DNA of 64,000 bases from Rhodospirillales bacterium (GCA_030754885.1 JASLZL010000094.1:1-64000); one strand, 5' to 3'. Shown: positions 45,868-57,295, numbered from the stretch's first letter. The notes: generated by a model from the letters alone, not told the origin. A program made the numbers and translations.

Positions 45868-46611
45868 CTAACGCGGGCTGGTCAGGGCGACCCGGGCGGC
45901 GCCCAGGATGCGGCCGGTCCTTTGGGATTGCAACAAGACGGCGCAACTGTCGCCGCCGTCGGGCGCCAGTTCCGAAATCATCATCGGCAGTTCTAGCGCC
46001 TGGCCGTGCCACATGGCGATGCGCTGAAGGCCGCGCACCACGTTGCGGTTGCGGATCGAGCGGCCCTGGTTTTCGCCCCGTTTAACCGCCGTCACGTGCT
46101 CGTTGTCATAGACCACCAGCCAAATGGTGGCCGGGTCGGCATCGGCGGTGCGGGGAACCGAGACCGTCACCTTGCCGGCGCCGTCGTCGTGCATGGCAAG
46201 GCTTACCTGGGCGGGCGGCGGCGCGGCGTTAATCCGTGCCAGGGACCGGGTGCGGTCAACGCCGGTCATCTCGAATGTCCCGTTGACGACCATCTGGGGC
46301 GTGTAGACGTAGCGATTTCCGAATATCTGGCGGTAGAGATGTTGGCGCCGAGTATACAGCGGACTGGCGAAGGGGTCCTTCCAGCCGATGTAGTCCCAAT
46401 AATCGACGTGATACGAGAGAGCCAACACATCTTTGCGGTCGGCGAGATCGGCCAGCAAAGCGTCGGCCGGCGGACACGTACTGCATCCTTGTGATGTGAA
46501 CAGTTCGACTATCTTCAGCGCGTCCTCGGCCGCCGGGGCGGGCCCTGCGGTCAAGCCGAGACCCGCCAACACCGCGAGCACGAACGCTAATCCCCTGAGC
46601 TTAGAAAGCAT
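45868..46611 (-). CDS. Secreted DUF1223 thioredoxin-fold protein
   Basis: A 247-residue exported protein. A signal peptide (MLSKLRGLAFVLAVLAGLGL ... APA) precedes the DUF1223 core: IVELFTSQGCSTCPPADALL with a CxxC at the thioredoxin-like active site, LSYHVDYWDYIGWKDPF, and RYVYTPQMVVNG with the cis-Pro loop. The family is periplasmic and redox-related by fold, but its role is unknown. The ATG at 46611 is preferred over 46647 because it begins the signal peptide. It lies tail-to-tail with the hexomutase gene and 65 bp after acnA on the same strand. Confidence 0.9.
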   Translation of the reverse strand: MLSKLRGLAFVLAVLAGLGLTAGPAPAAEDALKIVELFTSQGCSTCPPADALLADLADRKDVLALSYHVDYWDYIGWKDPFASPLYTRRQHLYRQIFGNRYVYTPQMVVNGTFEMTGVDRTRSLARINAAPPPAQVSLAMHDDGAGKVTVSVPRTADADPATIWLVVYDNEHVTAVKRGENQGRSIRNRNVVRGLQRIAMWHGQALELPMMISELAPDGGDSCAVLLQSQRTGRILGAARVALTSPR

Positions 46612-46676
46612 GGCCCAGAAATAGCGGATCGGCCGGCTCACCGCCAATCACATGACGGTGAGGGGATCGTGTGTTT

Positions 46677-49352
<2,676 letters not shown>

Positions 49353-49506
49353 GGGCTCTCTCCTGCCTGGGTGGGTGACAGGAAACACTTAACCTTGCGC
49401 GGACGCTGATACAAGTGTCCGAAGAATGAGCGGGGTCGACTGGTTTCGTCGCCATGGGAAATGATTTAAGCTCGGAAGCTTGGCCCCATCGTCCGAGGAG
49501 AGAACC

Positions 49507-50298
49507 ATGATCGTCGAGCAGATCTGGACCGGGAATGCATACCGCAACTTCAACTATCTGATCGCCTGCCCCCAAAGCGGCGAGGCGATGGCGATCGATC
49601 CCCTCGACCACGAAAAGTGTCTGGCTACCGCAAAGAAGCACGGCTGGGACATCACCCAGGTGCTCAATACCCACGAACACGGTGACCATACGGGCGGCAA
49701 TGCGGCGGTGATTGCCGCCACCGGCGCCATCCTGCTCGCCCACGCCAACGCCAAGGACAAGATCCCCGGCATCGACCGCGGCCTGGCCGCCGGCGAAGTG
49801 GTCATGGTCGGCGGGACGGTGGAGCTTGAGACCCTGGACACGCCGGGCCACACCATGAGCCACGTCTGTCTGCTTTCGCATACCGACGCGCCGGCTCTGT
49901 TCTGCGGCGATACGCTGTTTAACGCCGGCGCCGGCAACTGCCACAACGGCGGCCACCCGCACGAGCTATACGCCACCTTCGTCAGCCAGCTCGCCACCCT
50001 TGGCGATAACACCTTGGTCTATCCCGGCCACGACTACATCGCCAACAACTTGGAATTCACCTTGGACCGCGAGCCTGACAACACCCGGGCTGCGGAACTC
50101 CTGGCTCAGGTCGAGCCCCAAGACACCAATAACGCCCTGGTATCAACCCTGGCCCTGGAGAAAGAGATCAACGCCTTCTTCCGACTGCACAGCCCAACGG
50201 TGATCGCCGGTCTGCGCGAGGCCTTCCCCGACCTCCCTGACGAGCCCGACGCCGAGACGGTGTTCGTCAAGCTGCGCGAACTGAGGAATGCCTGGTAG
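49507..50298 (+). CDS. Hydroxyacylglutathione hydrolase-like metallo-beta-lactamase-fold protein
   Basis: A 263-residue glyoxalase II-type protein. The zinc motif is VLNTHEHGDHTGGNAAVI near residue 58. LDTPGHTMSHVCLL gives the next His, CGDTLFNAGAGN the bridging Asp, and LVYPGHDYIANNLEFTL the last His. The C-terminal HAGH domain is present (EKEINAFFRLHSP and FVKLRELRNAW). The ATG at 49507 follows GAGGAGAGAACC. Glyoxalase II hydrolyses S-lactoylglutathione. GloB is the likely assignment, though some homologues act on other thioesters. Confidence 0.9.
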   Translation: MIVEQIWTGNAYRNFNYLIACPQSGEAMAIDPLDHEKCLATAKKHGWDITQVLNTHEHGDHTGGNAAVIAATGAILLAHANAKDKIPGIDRGLAAGEVVMVGGTVELETLDTPGHTMSHVCLLSHTDAPALFCGDTLFNAGAGNCHNGGHPHELYATFVSQLATLGDNTLVYPGHDYIANNLEFTLDREPDNTRAAELLAQVEPQDTNNALVSTLALEKEINAFFRLHSPTVIAGLREAFPDLPDEPDAETVFVKLRELRNAW

Positions 50299-50325
50299 GG
50301 GACGCCCCTGAAAGGACGGTCAGAG

Positions 50326-50787
50326 ATGACTCTTCGCCGGTCAACGATCTTATTGTTTGCTTCCTTATTCCTGCTCTTACATCCTTTCGTCTCTCCGGCC
50401 GCCGCCAAGGACCCGGTGTATACCGGTACCTTTAGCAACGTGGCGCTCAGCGGCTTCGATGCGGTCGCCTACTTTGTCCGGGGACAGCCGGTCGAGGGCC
50501 TGGGTGATCTCGAATACGACTGGAACGGCGCCACCTGGCGCTTTGCCAACCAAGCCAACCTCAAGGCCTTCAAGGCAGCGCCCCAAACCTACGCCCTCCA
50601 ATACGGGGGGTATTGTGCTTGGGCCGTCTCCCAGGGCTACACAGCGTCGACGGATCCAGAGGCTTGGCGCATCGTCGACAACAAGCTCTATCTCAATTAC
50701 AGCAAGGGCGTTCAGCGCAACTGGGAGAAAGACATCCCGGGAAATATTAAGCGGGCAAACGCGAATTGGCCCAAGGTGCTCCAATAA
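50326..50787 (+). CDS. Secreted YHS-domain protein
   Basis: A 153-residue exported protein. Signal peptide MTLRRSTILLFASLFLLLHP ends near SPAAAKD. The YHS-like domain follows: NVALSGFDAVAYFVRGQP, WNGATWRFANQANLKAFKAA and YALQYGGYCAWAVSQGY. The C-terminal NKLYLNYSKGVQRNWEKD is typical of this exported subgroup. YHS domains are metal-associated, but the role here is unknown. It lies 27 bp after the glyoxalase-like gene and may be co-transcribed. Confidence 0.88.
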   Translation: MTLRRSTILLFASLFLLLHPFVSPAAAKDPVYTGTFSNVALSGFDAVAYFVRGQPVEGLGDLEYDWNGATWRFANQANLKAFKAAPQTYALQYGGYCAWAVSQGYTASTDPEAWRIVDNKLYLNYSKGVQRNWEKDIPGNIKRANANWPKVLQ

Positions 50788-50812
50788 GAGATCAGGCGAA
50801 CGCCTCGGAGTT

Positions 50813-51433
50813 TCAGCCGCCCTTTAATTCCGGGAAGCTGGGATAGAATTCAGCGTGGTCGCCTTCGTGGTTATCCATGCCGGGTTCGGTGAGGGTGCCT
50901 TCGGGCGCGATGTTGCTGGTGATGCGCCGGATGGGGTTCTCGTGCCAGGCGACGTTGAAGGCGGTCAGGTTGGGCATGAAGTGCATGACGTTGTAGGGCA
51001 GGTGGTCGTGGACCCACCACGCCATGGCGCGCCAATCTGAGTCCTGGGCGGCGCGGTCGGCGAACCACGGCACGACGACGCAGGCCATGGCCCCCATGTG
51101 GCCCTCGGCGTCGCGGCGGTCCCAGATGTGGCGCGACGCGTTGATCTCGTTATTGGCGCAACTGAACCCGTTCTCGTGGCCGAAGCCGTTGACCGCGGCG
51201 GAACGAAAGGACGAGCGGATGGCCAAATCGCCGAAGGTCGCGCGCAGGGGTTCTAAGATTTCCTCACACAACTTGCGGCCCGCGGCGATGGCAAGGTCCG
51301 GATCGTCGGGGATGTTGGGGATGCCGTGAAAGTTGGAAATTTCGCTGTGCAGGAAGTTGCGCATAAAGAAGGACTTCGACAGGCGCACCCGGCCCAACTC
51401 CTCCAGCTCTCGCATGGTGGCTGGTTTTTGCAT
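50813..51433 (-). CDS. Conserved hypothetical protein, possibly M15-peptidase-like fold
   Basis: A 206-residue soluble protein without a signal peptide. The central segment LAIRSSFRSAAVNGFG, then NEINASRHIWDRRDAEGHMG, loosely resembles the SxxRS ... SxHxxGxAxD pattern of M15 D,D-carboxypeptidase folds. Later WWVHDHLPYNVMHFMPNLTA and NVAWHENPIRRI are strongly conserved-looking, aromatic and His-rich. The ATG at 51433 follows AAGGAAGTAAAG. The enzyme call is uncertain. It lies 26 bp after the TGA-interrupted gene on the same strand. Confidence 0.72.
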   Translation of the reverse strand: MQKPATMRELEELGRVRLSKSFFMRNFLHSEISNFHGIPNIPDDPDLAIAAGRKLCEEILEPLRATFGDLAIRSSFRSAAVNGFGHENGFSCANNEINASRHIWDRRDAEGHMGAMACVVVPWFADRAAQDSDWRAMAWWVHDHLPYNVMHFMPNLTAFNVAWHENPIRRITSNIAPEGTLTEPGMDNHEGDHAEFYPSFPELKGG

Positions 51434-51458
51434 CTTTACTTCCTTGCGCGCGGCGCTT

Positions 51459-52010
51459 CTATTTGACCTTCGTGAGGGCGCCTTTGATCAGCTTGAACTG
51501 CTCGCCGTCGCGGATACGTGAAAAGGTCAGGTCCAACCCGGTTGCGGTGAGGGTGCGATCATAGACCTGCATCTCGTAGCCGCCGTCGTCGGTGACCATC
51601 ATGGCATGGACGGTCAGCGTCGATCCGTGGAGGCGGCCTCAGACGTAGGGTTCGCCTTTCAGAGGATCGAGCGGCACACTGCCGCCGAACTTGTTTTTGC
51701 GCATCGCCGAAGCGAAGATGTTGTCACGGCCGCTGGGCCGGAAGTCGATGGAATAGGTCTTGCGCTTCGCCTTGCCGCCCGGCTTGTGGGTGACGGTCGT
51801 CCACTTGAGGTTAAAACCCTTGCCTTTGGACTTGATCGAAACACTGAGGTCGCGCTTCGATAGCCCTTGTTCGGTCGACGAGATGCTGCTGCCCTCGTAT
51901 TCGCCGAAGAAGGCGGAAAAGGCTTTGTCCTGGGCCTGAACGGCGGCGGCGGACCAAGTGATGGCGACAAGGATGAGTAGGGCTCGGATCACATGCATTG
52001 TGTTCACCAT
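51459..52010 (-). pseudogene. Secreted hypothetical protein interrupted by one in-frame TGA
   Basis: A signal peptide (ALLILVAITWSAAAVQAQ) and a 123-residue open part end at a TGA (51639-51641) after LDPLKGEPYV. The same frame then stays open for 59 more codons to a TAG at 51459-51461, reading GRLHGSTLTVHAMMVTDDGG and YEMQVYDRTLTATGLDLTFS. The expected residue at the TGA is Trp (a PYVW-A/G-R-type motif as I recall the family). So TGG to TGA would explain the break with no frame change. The full protein would be 183 residues. It is probably a fresh nonsense mutation, or less likely UGA readthrough. Function is unknown. Confidence 0.75.
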
Positions 52011-52213
52011 CTATTTGTTTGTCGGGTTCCCTGTACCAGACGCGGCTCATTAACGAATGGTTCGTGGTCACTCCGGTCCCTAATAAATAATGGTGATCGG
52101 TGAGTAAAACAATTCCCTTGAAATCACGGGCCCAAGATCGCCCGAACGGCTAAATCGTCCTTCGATGCTCTTGGTTGAAGGGAATGGGCCGATGTAAAGG
52201 GGACGGCAAAGTC

Positions 52214-53443
52214 TCAGTTGGCAGAGGCAATCGTCACATCGTCGGTCATGCGCAATTCCATGCAGTGCATTCTCTGGCGCTTGAGAACGCGGCAGGCCTG
52301 GTAGGCCTGGGACTTGCCGATGCCGAGGACGCGCCCGCGATACAGGGGGCGGCGGTTGCGCTTCTCCAAAAGAACCACCGTGACGCGGCCGCCTTCCAAA
52401 ATGTCGGGGGCCTTGGTGACGGCCTTGCGGGCAATCTCATAGGCCGGCTTGCGGGTTTTGTAGACACCGACCTGAATACCCCAGTCGCCTGTTGGGCGCC
52501 GGTTGGCGTCGGAGCCACCGCTCTTCGCGACCTTCTTTACTTTCCTTACTTTCGCAACTTTCATCTTTTTCGTCGGTTGGCGGACGATCGGAACCGGGGC
52601 AATCGATGCCAGGCTCGCGAACCCCTTGTCGAGGAGGGTCTTCATGAGCCGGTTGCGGGCGTTCGGAGAGCTGCCGCCGAACATCACCCCGATCAAGCGC
52701 CGTCCGCCACGCTTTACCGAGGCCACCAAATTAAACCCCGAGGCCCGGATATAGCCGGTCTTGATGCCGTCGGTGCCTTTGTAGGAGGTGAGGAGTTCGT
52801 TGTGGTTGGCGTGGGTGGCGCCGGAGTAGGTGAAGTGATCGGTGGAGAAGTAATGGTAATAACGTGCATGGTCGCGCAACAGGGCACGGGCCAGGACGCT
52901 CATGTCGCGCGCCGTACTGAGTTGACCCCTGTTCGGCAGGCCCGACGCGTTGCGGAAAGTCGTTCGCGACATGCCCAGTTTGCGTGCCTTGGCCGTCATG
53001 ACCAGCGCGAAACTGCGCTCGCTTCCGGCCAAGGTTTCGGCAAGCACCGTGGCGACATCATTGGCCGACTTGGTGACCAGGGCCAGGATGGCCTCCTCGA
53101 CAGTGATCTTTTCGCCCCGCTGGAGACCCAGCCGCGAGGCTGGTTGACCTGCCGCACGGGTTGTGACCTTGAGACCCTTGTCCAAGTGCAGGCGCCCGTC
53201 CTCTAGGGCGTCGAAGACCAGATAAAGCGTCATCATCTTGGTTAACGACGCCGGATAGTTGCGGGTATCGGCGTTGACAGCGTGCAGAACCCGCCCGCTG
53301 TCGGCATCAAGAATCAGCGAAGCGTACTTGGCCTCCGCCGGGGACACCGTTACAAGTAAGGCGGTGGCAACCGTTGCCACGATCAGCCCAACGAGTTCCC
53401 TGATTGGCCGGACTGTTGCGAAGCCCTTTGTGTCTACCCTCAA
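52214..53443 (-). CDS. D-alanyl-D-alanine carboxypeptidase (S11) with C-terminal SPOR-like domain
   Basis: A 409-residue penicillin-binding protein (DacA type). A signal/anchor segment (residues 14-38) precedes the three active-site motifs: YPASLTKMM (SxxK), LALVTKSANDVATVLA (SxN) and GTDGIKTGYIRASGFNL (KTG). A basic linker (TKKMKVAKVRKVKKVAKS) leads to a C-terminal SPOR-like domain (DWGIQVGVYKTRKPAYEIAR ... VLKRQRMHCMELR), which would target denuded septal peptidoglycan. It trims the terminal D-Ala of stem peptides in the periplasm. It is divergent from the phasin gene across a 408-bp AT-rich gap. Confidence 0.93.
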   Translation of the reverse strand: MRVDTKGFATVRPIRELVGLIVATVATALLVTVSPAEAKYASLILDADSGRVLHAVNADTRNYPASLTKMMTLYLVFDALEDGRLHLDKGLKVTTRAAGQPASRLGLQRGEKITVEEAILALVTKSANDVATVLAETLAGSERSFALVMTAKARKLGMSRTTFRNASGLPNRGQLSTARDMSVLARALLRDHARYYHYFSTDHFTYSGATHANHNELLTSYKGTDGIKTGYIRASGFNLVASVKRGGRRLIGVMFGGSSPNARNRLMKTLLDKGFASLASIAPVPIVRQPTKKMKVAKVRKVKKVAKSGGSDANRRPTGDWGIQVGVYKTRKPAYEIARKAVTKAPDILEGGRVTVVLLEKRNRRPLYRGRVLGIGKSQAYQACRVLKRQRMHCMELRMTDDVTIASAN

Positions 53444-53610
53444 GATGCCGTTTCCCGTCGCTTTGATAGCGTGCGGCCCTGTTTTCTTCTACGCCGGCAC
53501 GGACCAGGTTTCGCCGTCGCTCGCGCGTCCTAACTATCCAAGTAACCCATTGTATATAACAAAAAATTAACACATTGACCAAGGATTCCTAGGGCGTCCC
53601 CTCCGGCAAC

Positions 53611-53649
53611 CCTTCTGGCGCTATCCGCGGACCTTCTGGCGATATCCGC
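53611..53649. repeat. Two 18-bp direct repeats in the dac-phasin gap
   Basis: CCTTCTGGCGCTATCCGC (53611-53628) and CCTTCTGGCGATATCCGC (53632-53649) differ at one base and repeat with a 21-bp period, two helical turns. They lie in the 408-bp non-coding gap 53444-53851, which is notably AT-rich between 53650 and 53740. They could be tandem protein sites. Otherwise the gap holds only the phasin control region, and I see no further gene in it. Confidence 0.55.
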
Positions 53650-53746
53650 TGAGAGCATATTGCGATTGCGAATAGAATATTCAAACCATAGATAAAATTA
53701 TAATATGTGACGCTATATCAACTATATATTAACCACCATTGCTATG

Positions 53747-53794
53747 CTGCACTGCACAAAAAAAGCTTGACATTCGGCGCCAATCACCTATCAT
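53747..53794 (+). promoter_or_regulatory. Phasin promoter with upstream PhaR-like site
   Basis: TTGACA (53767-53772) and TATCAT (53789-53794) with a 16-bp spacer form a good sigma-70 type promoter, 57 bp before the phasin ATG. Just upstream is CTGCACTGCAC (53747-53757), which fits CTGC-N3-GCA, the known PhaR-type operator pattern. The same TGC-N3-GCA form occurs twice upstream of the MaoC/PhaJ-like gene at 25.8 kb. Confidence 0.6.
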
Positions 53795-53851
53795 GTGGGG
53801 ACACACCGCCTCTAATACAGAAAATTCCGTTGGCATGAATGGAGACGATCA

Positions 53852-54301
53852 ATGACCGCGACAAAAAAAACCACCTCCACGGTGGATCCCATTGAGGCCG
53901 CCGTCGCCGCTGGCAAGGAGACTGTGTCAAAGGCGGGCGAGAAAGCATTCCAGGGTTACGAAGATTTCGTCGACCGGGGCAAGGACAACGTAGCCGCTGT
54001 GTTTAATTCCAGCGCCGTTCTCGCCAAGGGACTTCAGGACTTTAACGAGATGTGGCTGGGGCTGGTCCAGGCGTCCGTGCAAGACGGCGTCGTCGCCACC
54101 AAGGCCGTTCTCGATTGCCAGAGCGTGCCTGAGGTTCTGGATGTCCAGTTGAGCCTGGTCAAAGCCAACACCACCAAGTTGGTGAAGGAGAACCGCAAGA
54201 TGACGGACATGTCGGCAAAATTGGCCGAGGTCACCATGGAGCCTATCGTCAAGCGTGTCACTGCCACGGTGGAAAATTTCGCCAAGCCGCTCTCTATTTG
54301 A
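53852..54301 (+). CDS. Phasin-family protein (PHA granule-associated)
   Basis: A 149-residue amphipathic helical protein of the phasin_2 family that coats polyhydroxyalkanoate granules. The core is EKAFQGYEDFVDRGKDNVAA and VFNSSAVLAKGLQDFNEMWL, followed by CQSVPEVLDVQLSLVKANTT. There is no signal peptide. The N-terminus is Ala/Lys/Thr-rich. The ATG at 53852 follows GGAGACGATCA. It has its own promoter and a strong terminator, so it is monocistronic. PHA synthase genes are not in the window. Confidence 0.92.
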   Translation: MTATKKTTSTVDPIEAAVAAGKETVSKAGEKAFQGYEDFVDRGKDNVAAVFNSSAVLAKGLQDFNEMWLGLVQASVQDGVVATKAVLDCQSVPEVLDVQLSLVKANTTKLVKENRKMTDMSAKLAEVTMEPIVKRVTATVENFAKPLSI

Positions 54302-54332
54302 TGTTCCTCCCCATCAGGGGTGGCCTGGCGAT

Positions 54333-54363
54333 ACGCCCGGTGGCTTTGCCACCGGGCGTTTTT
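54333..54363 (+). terminator. Rho-independent terminator of the phasin gene
   Basis: ACGCCCGGTGGC (54333-54344) and GCCACCGGGCGT (54348-54359) form a perfect 12-bp GC-rich stem with a TTT loop, followed by a T-run (54359-54363). It lies 32 bp after the phasin stop codon and is the clearest intrinsic terminator in the window. Confidence 0.93.
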
Positions 54364-54447
54364 CGTGTCCGGCGGCCAAGGCCGTCACGCCGGTCAACCT
54401 ACTGTGATAGGGGCATTCGGACCTTTTAACGGGTTCACAAAATCACA

Positions 54448-54479
54448 TATAATTGAAGGGGCGGAAAACTCCGCTTTTT
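54448..54479 (+). promoter_or_regulatory. clpS -10 element and terminator-like leader hairpin
   Basis: TATAAT (54448-54453) lies 60 bp before the clpS ATG. The -35 region near 54425 is weak. Immediately downstream GCGGA (54461-54465) and TCCGC (54470-54474) form a short stem with an AAAC loop, followed by five T. A small terminator-like hairpin at the very 5' end of the clpS message could attenuate or stabilise it. Confidence 0.4.
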
Positions 54480-54513
54480 CCGTTGTGGAATCGAGGGTGA
54501 TAAAGAGGTCCGG

Positions 54514-54849
54514 ATGAGCGACGACGGCAAGCGCGACGACGGCACTCCGACCACCGGCATTGCGGTCAAGACCAAACCCAAGACCAAGAAGCCTTCCATG
54601 TTCAAGGTCTTGATGCTGAACGACGATTACACGCCGATGGAATTCGTTGTCCATGTGCTCGAACGCTTCTTCGCCATGAACGAACAAGAGGCGACCCGCA
54701 TCATGCTGCACGTCCACCAACGTGGCATCGGCATCTGCGGCGTGTTCACTTACGAAGTGGCGGAAACCAAGGTCAATCAAGTGATGGACCTTGCACGCCA
54801 GCACCAGCACCCCCTACAGTGCACCATAGAAAAGGACGGAGACGAATAG
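54514..54849 (+). CDS. clpS: ATP-dependent Clp protease adaptor ClpS
   Basis: A 111-residue adaptor that hands N-degron substrates to ClpAP. The core is [20 protein letters not shown], including the acidic pair that binds the substrate alpha-amino group. [17 protein letters not shown] supplies the His of the hydrophobic pocket, and [13 protein letters not shown] ends the domain. The first 28 residues are a flexible extension. The ATG at 54514 follows AAAGAGGTCCGG. The clpA gene starts only 4 bp after its stop. Confidence 0.96.
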   Translation: MSDDGKRDDGTPTTGIAVKTKPKTKKPSMFKVLMLNDDYTPMEFVVHVLERFFAMNEQEATRIMLHVHQRGIGICGVFTYEVAETKVNQVMDLARQHQHPLQCTIEKDGDE

Positions 54850-54853
54850 GTTC

Positions 54854-57166
54854 ATGCTGTCGCGTAATCTCGAGCAATCCTTGCATCGCGCCCTGGCAAT
54901 CGCCACCGAGCGCCGCCACGAGTACGCGACGTTGGAGCATTTGTTGCTGGCCCTTACCGAGGATGCCGACGCGGTGGCGGTGCTGCACGCTTGCGGCGTC
55001 GATCTGGACCAGTTGCGCCAGCACCTGACCGAGTTCATTGAAAAAGAGATCCCGGACATCTTGTCGTCCCAAGAAGCCGATCCCAAGCCGACGGCCGGAT
55101 TCCAAAGAGTGGTGCAGCGCGCCGCCATCCATGTTCAGTCCGCTGGCCGCGAGGAGGTAACCGGCGCCAACGTCTTGGTGGCGCTTTTCTCCGAACGCGA
55201 ATCCCACGCCGTCTATTACCTCCAAGTTCACGACATGACGCGTCTCGATGCCGTCAACTACATTTCCCACGGCATCGCTAAGGTGGCCGGCGAATCCAAT
55301 TCGCAAACCGTCCATGGCGCCGACGAGGATGCCGCCGCTGACAAGACGGTACGCAAGGGACAAGAGGCGCTCGATTCGTACTGCGTCGACCTCAACAAGA
55401 AGGCCGCCGAGGGCCGCATCGATCCCCTCATCGGCCGCGAAGCAGAGATAGAACGCACCATTCAGATCCTGTGTCGGCGCAACAAGAACAATCCACTGTT
55501 CGTTGGCGACCCGGGAGTCGGCAAGACGGCCATCGCCGAAGGGTTGGCCCGGCGTATCGATCAAAAAGACGTACCCGATGTGCTTAGCGACGCCATTATC
55601 TACGCCCTCGACATGGGGGCGCTGCTGGCCGGCACGCGCTATCGGGGTGACTTCGAAGAAAGGCTGAAAGCAGTTATTTCCGAGATCGAGGCCGCCGAAG
55701 GCGCCATCCTCTTCATTGATGAAATCCACACCGTGATCGGTGCCGGCGCCACCAGCGGCGGCTCCATGGATGCCTCCAACATCTTAAAACCTTCATTGCA
55801 GGGCGGCAGGCTGCGTTGTATCGGCTCGACCACCTACAAGGAATACCGCAATTATTTTGAGAAGGACCGGGCGTTGGTGCGGCGCTTCCAAAAGATCGAC
55901 ATTTACGAGCCCTCCCTCGAAGATGCAGTCAAGATCCTGCGTGGCCTCAAGCCCTATTTCGAGGAGCACCACCGGGTGCGCTACACGGCCGAGTCCCTGC
56001 GCACGGCGGTCGAGCTCTCAGCGCGCTACATCAACGACCGCAAGCTACCCGACAAGGCCATCGACGTTATCGATGAGGTCGGAGCCTCGCGCATGTTGCT
56101 GCCCGAGAACAAGCGCCGCAAGACGGTAACGGTGCGCGACGTCGAGGAAATCGTCGCCAAGATCGCCCGCATCCCGCCCAAAAGCGTCTCGGTCGACGAC
56201 CGCACCGTGCTCAAGAATCTGGAACGCAACCTGAAGACCATGGTCTTCGGCCAGGACAAGGCCATCGGTGCCCTGGTCAGCGCCATCAAACTGGCGCGCG
56301 CCGGCCTGCGCGAGCCGGAAAAGCCCATTGGGTGTTATCTCTTCTCTGGCCCCACCGGTGTCGGCAAGACCGAAGTTGCCCGTCAGTTGGCACGGACCAT
56401 GGGGGTCGAGCTGGTGCGCTTTGACATGTCGGAATACATGGAGCGGCACAGCGTTTCGCGGCTCATTGGCGCGCCGCCCGGCTACGTCGGTTTCGACCAA
56501 GGCGGGCTTTTAACCGACGCCATCGACCAACAGCCCCATACCGTGTTGCTGCTTGATGAGATCGAGAAAGCGCATCCCGACCTGTTCAACATTCTCTTGC
56601 AGATCATGGACCACGGTAAGCTGACCGATCACAACGGCAAGAGCGTTGATTTCCGCAACGTAATCTTGGTTATGACCACCAACGCCGGCGCCGCCGACCT
56701 GGCCAAGCCGGCCATCGGTTTCGAGCGCAATGATCGGGAAGGCGACGACAAGGAAGCGATCGAGCGCATGTTCTCGCCCGAATTCCGCAACCGGCTCGAC
56801 GCCATCATCGGCTTCTCTAACCTGACACCCGACGTCATGGTCCGCGTCGTCGATAAGTTCATAATGGAGCTGGAAGGTCAGCTCGGCGACCGCAACGTCA
56901 CCATCGAACTCGACTCCGAGGCGCGCGCCTGGCTGGCCCGCAAGGGCTACGACACGCTGTTTGGGGCCAGGCCCCTGGCGCGGGTTATCCAAGAGCACAT
57001 CAAGAAGCCGCTCGCCGAGGAGCTCCTATTCGGCAAGCTGGCCAAGGGTGGCGCGGTGCGGGCCCACGTCAAGGACGGCAAGGTCACTTTTACCTATCCG
57101 CCGCCCAACGATCCCAAGCCGCCCAGCAAACGACGCCGCCCCCGCGTTCCGGCGCTGGTCGAATAA
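54854..57166 (+). CDS. clpA: ATP-dependent Clp protease ATP-binding subunit ClpA
   Basis: A 770-residue AAA+ unfoldase. The N-domain (about residues 1-145) starts [20 protein letters not shown] and binds ClpS. The first AAA+ module has Walker [10 protein letters not shown] and Walker [21 protein letters not shown]. The second has [17 protein letters not shown] and [14 protein letters not shown] ClpP-docking IGF is seen in [10 protein letters not shown] near residue 620. The Pro/Arg-rich tail ([11 protein letters not shown]) is an extension of the usual end. It works with ClpP, which is not in the window. It follows clpS by 4 bp and is followed by a convergent tRNA gene. Confidence 0.96.
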   Translation: MLSRNLEQSLHRALAIATERRHEYATLEHLLLALTEDADAVAVLHACGVDLDQLRQHLTEFIEKEIPDILSSQEADPKPTAGFQRVVQRAAIHVQSAGREEVTGANVLVALFSERESHAVYYLQVHDMTRLDAVNYISHGIAKVAGESNSQTVHGADEDAAADKTVRKGQEALDSYCVDLNKKAAEGRIDPLIGREAEIERTIQILCRRNKNNPLFVGDPGVGKTAIAEGLARRIDQKDVPDVLSDAIIYALDMGALLAGTRYRGDFEERLKAVISEIEAAEGAILFIDEIHTVIGAGATSGGSMDASNILKPSLQGGRLRCIGSTTYKEYRNYFEKDRALVRRFQKIDIYEPSLEDAVKILRGLKPYFEEHHRVRYTAESLRTAVELSARYINDRKLPDKAIDVIDEVGASRMLLPENKRRKTVTVRDVEEIVAKIARIPPKSVSVDDRTVLKNLERNLKTMVFGQDKAIGALVSAIKLARAGLREPEKPIGCYLFSGPTGVGKTEVARQLARTMGVELVRFDMSEYMERHSVSRLIGAPPGYVGFDQGGLLTDAIDQQPHTVLLLDEIEKAHPDLFNILLQIMDHGKLTDHNGKSVDFRNVILVMTTNAGAADLAKPAIGFERNDREGDDKEAIERMFSPEFRNRLDAIIGFSNLTPDVMVRVVDKFIMELEGQLGDRNVTIELDSEARAWLARKGYDTLFGARPLARVIQEHIKKPLAEELLFGKLAKGGAVRAHVKDGKVTFTYPPPNDPKPPSKRRRPRVPALVE

Positions 57167-57186
57167 TTCCTGAGTGCGAAGAAGTA

Positions 57187-57295
57187 TGGGCGCGGCGGCA
57201 GGACTTGAACCTGCGTCAACCTGCCCATACAGTGGAATTGGCCGTTCTCTCTGTATGTAGAAAGCAGGGGCTCTATCCGTTTGAGCTACGCCGCG
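57187..57295 (-). tRNA. tRNA-Arg(TCT)-like gene interrupted by a 32-nt insert at position 37/38
   Basis: On the minus strand the cloverleaf is acceptor CGCGGCG/CGCCGCG, TA, D-stem GCTC/GAGC with loop AAACGGATA, anticodon stem CCTGC/GCAGG, variable TTGAC, T-stem GCAGG/CCTGC with loop TTCAAGT, discriminator C and an encoded CCA. Between position 37 (A) and 38 (G) of the loop sit 32 extra nt (57226-57257). They begin CATACAG and end CTGTATG, a perfect 7-bp stem. Without them the RNA is exactly 77 nt with a normal seven-base loop TT-TCT-AG. A discriminator C and C1-G72 are unusual for tRNA-Arg, so identity or function is uncertain. Confidence 0.7.

Noticed and set aside
57226-57257. The tRNA insert as a group I or group II intron, or an archaeal bulge-helix-bulge intron
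   Set aside because: At 32 nt it is far too short for a ribozyme, and the ends pair perfectly without the two 3-nt bulges around a 4-bp helix. It is reported as an unexplained insert.
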